From Chara braunii (taxonomy: Eukaryota > Streptophyta > Charophyceae > Charales > Characeae): a stretch of 20,886 nt of DNA. Under the pieces are notes generated by a model. That model was given only the letters and a program-made list of their open reading frames with translations. It searched no databases and was not told the origin of the DNA. The stretch's first letter is position 1. Every line of letters starts with the position of its first letter. The stretch spans positions 3,436,104-3,456,989 of the forward strand of contig BFEA01000068.1 of the NCBI GenBank assembly GCA_003427395.1. Direction: 5' to 3'. Shown one piece after another: positions 16,684 through 20,886 of the stretch. Position numbers and translations under genes: made by a program.

Positions 16684-17540
16684 CTGCCGAATCAAACAGC
16701 CCCCGGGAAATGGATAGAGTTGGAGCACATGACTGCTGCTGGCCATTGAGCGACTCCCATTCCTCGACGAGTAGGAGGTAACGGGTCTGTTGTGCTGCCA
16801 ACAATGTGTGCCCCTGAACGTGGTAAGCCTTGTGGCACCCGACGAGCTGTTTGACAATTCTAGCTATCCTGAAGGCAACTTTGGAGCGAACTAGCTACTG
16901 GACATCTCGCTCAGTCTTCCTCCCCTGCTTCAAGCCCGACTTAATCGACTGGCAAATCCGCTCACTGTGTTGTCCCACTGGCTTTCCCAGGTCTTCACTG
17001 TGCCTCTCCACAAATGTCCCCTGGCCCACGGCGAAGCCTACAACTAAAGCCCTAATAAGGCATCCCAAACGCAGATCCTGGTGGTAGTAGCAAACATTTA
17101 AATAAGGACTTCGAAGGTCGACGTCGGGAGGTGTTTTTCCTCGTAGGCCGCTGCAGCAGTGACCTTCTCATAGCGCCCCGGCCGCTTCGCCCAGGTACAG
17201 TTGGTCGTCTTCCAGGTTCCCCTGACATACTCACATTCAAGCCTCTTGCAACAATTAGCGGTTGGCGGACGGCGCACCGGCAAAAAGGGTCCCCGCCACT
17301 CAGGTTTCGTCCGCCTTATGGGCTAATCACCCACCGGCCCATATGCACATTGAACTCCTCGGTCCACATTTCAAAGCAGTCTGGCCATAGAATTTTCACC
17401 GGCATCCCGAACACACGGAATCCGAACGGACCTGTCAAAAGAGGCGCGTACTCAAGGTCCTCGACTGCCGTGACGGCCACTAAATCCAGCGTCGTGCCTG
17501 AGTCTAGGAGCATCATAGCAAAATAGTAATAACACAACAA
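16684..17540 (-). pseudogene. Decayed coding region with retropepsin-like DSGTT motif
   Basis: Three minus-strand frames succeed one another. (1) 17540-17316, 74 codons. Near residue 12 it has LLDSGTT (17490-17504 encodes DSGTT), the D-S/T-G-A/S/T active-site pattern of retroviral-type aspartic proteases, followed by a hydrophobic stretch. The second flap and the hydrophobic-hydrophobic-G motifs of the family are not clear. (2) About 17310-17098, which continues naturally after a one-base shift near 17316. (3) 17167-16684, 161 codons with one TAG at 16895-16897. The last ends at a near-perfect donor, CGGCAG|GTGAGT (exon end 16684). The likely source is an LTR-retroelement polyprotein. No reverse transcriptase or integrase motif was seen downstream. 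A host retropepsin-like gene is the alternative. Confidence 0.4.
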
Positions 17541-17608
17541 TAAATTAATAAAAATATTCAGAAGCTTTTAATTGTCAGAACATGACGAATCGAGGAAAAA
17601 AAAAAACG

Positions 17609-17806
17609 CTAGCACCATTCTGACGCCGCCGCAGGCAAAGCCAAAGGGGATAGCTCCGTCGGGCTCTCAACTTCTTGGTCCCTTCGCACTATTTCGATAC
17701 TCCTTTGCTGCCCCTCGCTGGTCTCGATCCTTAATCCCCCTGGTGACAGTCCGACGTTGTAACCAATAATGTTAGGCCCAAGGCTAGGTCTAGTATTAGC
17801 GGACAC
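17609..17806 (-). CDS. Minus-strand frame upstream of the protease-like remnant
   Basis: 65 codons, acidic and Ser/Glu/Arg-rich, ending at a stop 69 nt before the next frame. A T-rich and AT-rich stretch (about 17530-17600) separates them. It could be the N-terminal part of the same decayed protein, with an intron or insertion between. No motif. Confidence 0.25.
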   Translation of the reverse strand: MSANTRPSLGPNIIGYNVGLSPGGLRIETSEGQQRSIEIVRRDQEVESPTELSPLALPAAASEWC

Positions 17807-17814
17807 TTAAATAG

Positions 17815-18255
17815 GCAGATACTGCACGCGCAGACCTACAGAAACATTTTCAGAATCATACTGTTGTCGATACCGTCCTCTGCACGTATGCACAAGTCAC
17901 AGGCAAGCGCATCAATCACAAGACAGGATCTTTGAAATCCTAGTTTAATCAGAAATAACAATTGGGTCGGCGATCACGCAAACCCTTTAATTATCAACAA
18001 ATAAAAAGATCACGCGCGCCTCAAATCCACGTGCTCACACACTCCTTAAACTAGTCAGCCATCCAGTCAACGGAAATCACAGTCGCGCTTCTTGCGGTAT
18101 ACTTAAACTCTTAAACCAAACTTATTTTCTATCATTTACAAAAACCAGAGCGGATACCCTTGTCAAGGTATTCGCGCCAGCAACGATTTTCCTGCCTGTC
18201 ACGAGCGTTTCTTCAAAAGCCCAAGAGTGGTCTTGTGAAAAGTCCTACTTGAAAT
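17815..18255. other. Gap, possible LTR-like non-coding DNA
   Basis: No open frame of note. On the minus strand it ends ..CCTAACATTATTGGTTACAACG just before the coding remnants, a layout like an LTR end plus primer site, but no partner LTR was found. Short inverted matches occur near 18159-18172 (CCTTG..CAAGG). Confidence 0.3.
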
Positions 18256-18268
18256 GACCTATTGGCAG

Positions 18269-18292
18269 AAAAAAAAAAAGAAAAAAAAAAGG
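18269..18292. repeat. A-rich tract
   Basis: A10-A11 runs split by a single G. It marks the right edge of the microsatellite-poor block. Confidence 0.8.
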
Positions 18293-18331
18293 GGCAATTA
18301 GAAGGGTCTGGCTCCATTACTCTTGACGTTC

Positions 18332-18421
18332 ACAAAAGACAAAAATCATGCAGTGGTGGTGTGTCTCTCCATGTTCCACGCAAAGCTTATATATATTTAT
18401 ATATATATATTTATATATATA

Positions 18422-18466
<45 letters not shown>

Positions 18467-18500
18467 GTAATATATAAGCTATATTCTTCTCTCATCGATC
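18332..18500 (+). repeat. Dispersed repeat, copy B
   Basis: It shares CACAAAAGACAAAAAT and CTCCATGTTC words at its 5' side, and ATAAGCTATATTCTTCTCTCAT at its 3' side, with the copy at 10302-10714, in the same orientation. The interior is replaced by a TA array. A ~28-bp repeat (ATCTCATC..TTGCCAGT) follows at 18495-18545. Confidence 0.65.
18391..18465. repeat. (TA)n / TATATTTATA microsatellite
   Basis: TA array with TTT interruptions. Tyr/Ile-rich frames through it are artefacts. Confidence 0.9.
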
Positions 18501-18551
18501 TCATCTTATTGCCAGTACTCATTTATCTCATCCTCTTGCCAGTCTATGTAT

Positions 18552-18630
18552 AGTACGAGGGAACACCAACCAACCCGGATCTCTCCCTAGCCCACGGGGT
18601 AGGTTGGCACCACAGCAGTGGTGCAAGAGC
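18552..18630 (+). repeat. Double-hairpin repeat, copy 1 (partial)
   Basis: It matches the right half of the 174-bp units at 19.7-20.04 kb, through CCGGATCTCTCCCTAGCCCA to GCACCAC-AGCA-GTGGTGC. The latter is a perfect 7-bp hairpin with a 4-nt loop. Confidence 0.85.
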
Positions 18631-18639
18631 AAGGCTGTA

Positions 18640-18881
18640 ACAGTCCCTCATCACGGTAATGAGAGGTGGGCAGGCATTGTCGATGGGGCAAATCGGCGGT
18701 GCTAGCGCCGAGCAATGACCAGTTACTGCACCTCCCCCCACCCCCCCCAACCCCACATGGTGGTGTCTAATGGCCAATATTGTCGCTGCATAGCAACCAA
18801 CAACATCAGCCAAGGTCCAACCAATGCTGGCTACGCAAATATTCACACTCTCGTTTTACACACTTCGAGCGTCGTGGAGCG

Positions 18882-18884
<3 letters not shown>
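18640..18884. other. Unique-looking spacer
   Basis: A 100-codon minus frame (18544-18846) covers it and includes the repeat; no motif is recognised. A C-rich run is at 18736-18752. Confidence 0.3.

Positions 18885-18917
<33 letters not shown>
18885..18917. repeat. T33 tract
   Basis: Homopolymer, possibly an antisense poly(A) tail of a retroposon to its right. No target-site duplication was identified. Confidence 0.9.
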
Positions 18918-18919
<2 letters not shown>

Positions 18920-18921
<2 letters not shown>

Positions 18922-19690
18922 ATCCCTCTAAAGCTAAGGGAGGGGATAAGAAAATTCAGCAAAATATGAGAGGGGTCGGAGTGGGATAGAGGGCCGGGGT
19001 GGATCTTGGTTCAATCCTGAAAGCATAGGTGGTAGTCCCTTTCCCCTTCCTCTACATCTTTCCCCCCCTTCTCCCCTCCCTTCCATGTTACCCTAGCAAT
19101 CCCCCTTGTTCCCCACCCAACCTGTCTTTACAGAACCTCTCAATGTGTTGTCTAATTTAGCGTGTAGAAATGTGATATTTTCTTTGAATCCTTCCCATTG
19201 AATGAAAATGTCATTTTATATTTGTTCTTTAATTGAATTGATGAACTTTATTCCGTCCCGGCCCACTCCTTCCATTTCAAGTGTGCACCGTCTCCACCAG
19301 ATGAGCCAAATGACCGGTCGACGCCCTATTTTAAACATATTTTCTTTAAAGGGGGTAACTTGCTCTGGAGCCCATGCCTCACAGAGGAATGCTCTCCATT
19401 CCCAGGGCCACGGTTGTGAGGTGCCATATTGTCTCCATAAGCCACGATTCGGGCTCCACCTCGGGGGGCGCAGGTGGCGCTAACCTAACAATCTGCTGCA
19501 AGGCCAAAGGTTGCCATGGCGCCCGTGTGGAAAAGATAAGATCTTTTACCCACTGAAGGGTCAGGGCCATCACTTGAGAGGCCGGGTCGATTATCCCCCC
19601 CCCTCCTCTCTAGTTTTTGGTTGTACAACCGACTGCCAGGCCACTCTACTGATGACTAATGTGCATGTCGAAAGGCTTCTGTGTTTCGAA
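18920..19690. other. Gap without a supported gene
   Basis: A pyrimidine-rich stretch (19030-19125) follows a GGTTCAATCC (19008-19017) that resembles a Pol III B box but has no A box at tRNA spacing. Frames at 19202-19573 conflict between strands and lack motifs. Confidence 0.35.
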
Positions 19691-19702
19691 AGTCTGTGTG
19701 GC

Positions 19703-20044
19703 AAAGGGGGGGTTCCTTTCTACGAGCAGCCTTTCAAATGAAGTCTAACACCTTTCGAAAAATGCCTTTATTCGAAAGGATGTGTGGTGAGCCCCTAAGT
19801 CTAGTACGGCACCAATCAACCCGGATCTCTCCCTAGCCCACGGGAAAGGTTGGCACCACAGCAGTGGTGCGTAGCAAAAAGGGGGGTTCCTTTCTACGAG
19901 CAGCCTTTCAAATGAAGTCTGACACCTTTCGGAAAATGCCTTCATTCGAAAGGCTGTGTGGCGAACCCCTAAGTCTAGTACGGCACCAACCAACCCGGAT
20001 CTCTCCCTAGCCCACTGGGTTGGTTGGCACCACCGCAGTGGTGC
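19703..20044 (+). repeat. 174-bp tandem duplication with paired hairpins
   Basis: Unit 1 is about 19703-19870 and unit 2 about 19876-20044. The TTCCTTTC word at 19713 and 19887 sets the period at 174. Each unit has TTCGAA-type words, then CCAACCAACCC-like and GGTTGG-like arms, then a GCACCAC/GTGGTGC hairpin. In unit 2 the first hairpin is perfect over 11 bp. Confidence 0.9.
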
Positions 20045-20054
20045 AAGAGGACTC

Positions 20055-20079
20055 TTTTTTTTTTTTTTTTTTTTTTTTT
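20055..20079. repeat. T25 tract
   Basis: Homopolymer directly after the second double-hairpin unit. In copy 1 at 18.6 kb the same position has no T run, so it was added later. Confidence 0.9.
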
Positions 20080-20105
20080 CAGAATGGTACTATGCAGGGT
20101 CACCA

Positions 20106-20177
20106 GCCCGTACGTACGGAGGTCCCCGGATCGACCTCGGTACGTACGGGCGTTCGGGGTCCCGTACGGGGACCGAA
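20106..20177. repeat. GTAC-rich twin hairpins
   Basis: GCCCGTACGTAC (20106-20117) pairs perfectly with GTACGTACGGGC (20140-20151). After one mismatch, GAGGTC/GACCTC adds 6 bp around an 8-nt loop. A second hairpin (GGTCCC 20158-20163, GGGACC 20169-20174, plus TTC/GAA) follows directly. Confidence 0.85.
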
Positions 20178-20210
20178 CCCGACGGATTCGGCCCCCGCCA
20201 AAAATTATTC

Positions 20211-20740
20211 CGGGGCCTAAAAATAATTTATTTTTTTCTGAATTTTTTTTGGTGAGTTCTCTATGATGTAAGGTACATGCCTATTAATTTTGACGTCATT
20301 TGGCTCCACCAAATAAGAATTAAAAATTGCCAAAGATGGTGGTGTCAAAATGTGAGATCAAGTGTAGTTTCTGTTCTGATAAGTGTAATATTTGATCCGC
20401 GATCCATCAAACCACACGATATTAAATTAATTTTTCTGGGCCACGAAGTTGTCATATGAGTGAGCTGGCTTACTCGCCCCCTCCAGTATTGCCTCTGTAT
20501 TGCACTGCAGCAGAGTGCAGCGCAGCCCTTAAAAAAACCAAAAAAAAGGTGTTCACCCACATTTTTTTTCACTTTTTACTTTTTGTTTTCACTTTAGTTC
20601 GGGGTCTAAACAATTTTATTATTTTTTGAAACTTTTTTAGTGGGTTTTTAATTATCCGAAGTAAACATCTGTAAATTTTCAGCGCATTTAGCTTTGCTAA
20701 AAAAAAAAAAAAAAAATCGCCAAAGATGGCAGTGTCGAAA
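20211..20740 (+). repeat. Diverged duplication, ~389-bp spacing
   Basis: 20211-20360 and 20600-20750 share CGGGG(C/T)CTAAA, a T-rich run, a GTGGGTT/GTGAGTT word and (T)CGCCAAAGATGG.(G/A)GTGTC in the same order. The second copy carries an A17 insertion at 20700-20716. The DNA between (20361-20599) and after (20751-20886) is AT-rich, with no supported gene. Confidence 0.75.
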
Positions 20741-20886
20741 ACGTGCTCGCGCACTCACTAAATTTAATTCTCTTTTGATTTTTTATTATTTTTTTTATTA
20801 GTATTTTTTCTCCGTATTTTATTTTTATTTCAAATTTGGTAAGGAATTTGGATGTAATGCTCAGGCAAATATAGTTTAATTTATTT

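Noticed and set aside
14660-18250. LTR pair bounding the coding remnants
   Set aside because: LTR-end-like and primer-site-like strings occur near 14670 and 17770, but I found no matching second LTR by eye, and they match no tRNA that I can name.
18975-19020. tRNA-like B box GGTTCAATCC
   Set aside because: A weak T-arm forms, but there is no A box at the right distance and no acceptor stem.

Overview
The window reads as repeat-rich nuclear DNA of a eukaryote. It has very long GT, TA, GATT and GAT microsatellites, 25-33 base poly(T) runs, a tRNA-derived element with RNA polymerase III boxes, TATA and CCAAT motifs, spliceosomal-type donor sites (GTAAGT, GTGAGT, GTAAGC) at the ends of open stretches, and no bacterial operon layout or Shine-Dalgarno spacing. 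The lineage cannot be fixed from the sequence. Six single unresolved bases (6776, 8094, 9191, 9206, 9218, 9219) lie in low-complexity or GC-rich DNA, so small assembly errors there are possible. I found no intact, recognisable protein-coding gene.

Layout. 0-0.8 kb: a minus-strand, coding-like frame with one internal TGA. 0.8-5.5 kb: simple repeats, hairpins and purine-rich DNA, a tRNA-like SINE head (2.24 kb), a short plus-strand open frame (3.0-3.2 kb), an 18-bp perfect inverted repeat (3.24 kb) and, on the minus strand at 3407-3463, a nearly complete hammerhead ribozyme fold. Three decayed relatives of the hammerhead lie close by, two of them between long GT arrays. 5.5-9.4 kb: a minus-strand frame with a perfect in-frame 23-codon duplication, 33-bp and 69-bp minisatellites, C-rich repeats and a GAT array. 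9.5-10.7 kb: a 43-bp terminal-inverted-repeat element fused to a 210-bp, about 98.6 percent identical inverted repeat. Each arm carries inverted CCAAT and TATA motifs pointing outward; a third, directly oriented copy and a 38-bp tandem array follow. 11.0-18.25 kb: a block of different texture, with few homopolymers. It has structured hairpins (11.2-11.6 kb), an alternating ~123-bp tandem array (12.6-13.15 kb), a series of hairpins that share one loop but have different stems (13.4-14.1 kb), and a run of minus-strand coding remnants (17.8 to 14.3 kb), one with a DSGTT retropepsin-like motif. 18.25-20.9 kb: a second copy of the repeat seen at 10.3-10.7 kb, poly(T) tracts, a 174-bp tandem duplication with paired hairpins, a GTAC-rich hairpin and a 389-bp-spaced duplication.

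Interpretation. The flanks look like a microsatellite-rich, retroposon-rich background. The 11-18 kb block may be one or more decayed LTR-type or non-autonomous elements, but I could not find a pair of long terminal repeats. The strongest functional RNA call is the hammerhead. The most unusual structures are the promoter-bearing palindrome and the constant-loop hairpin series.
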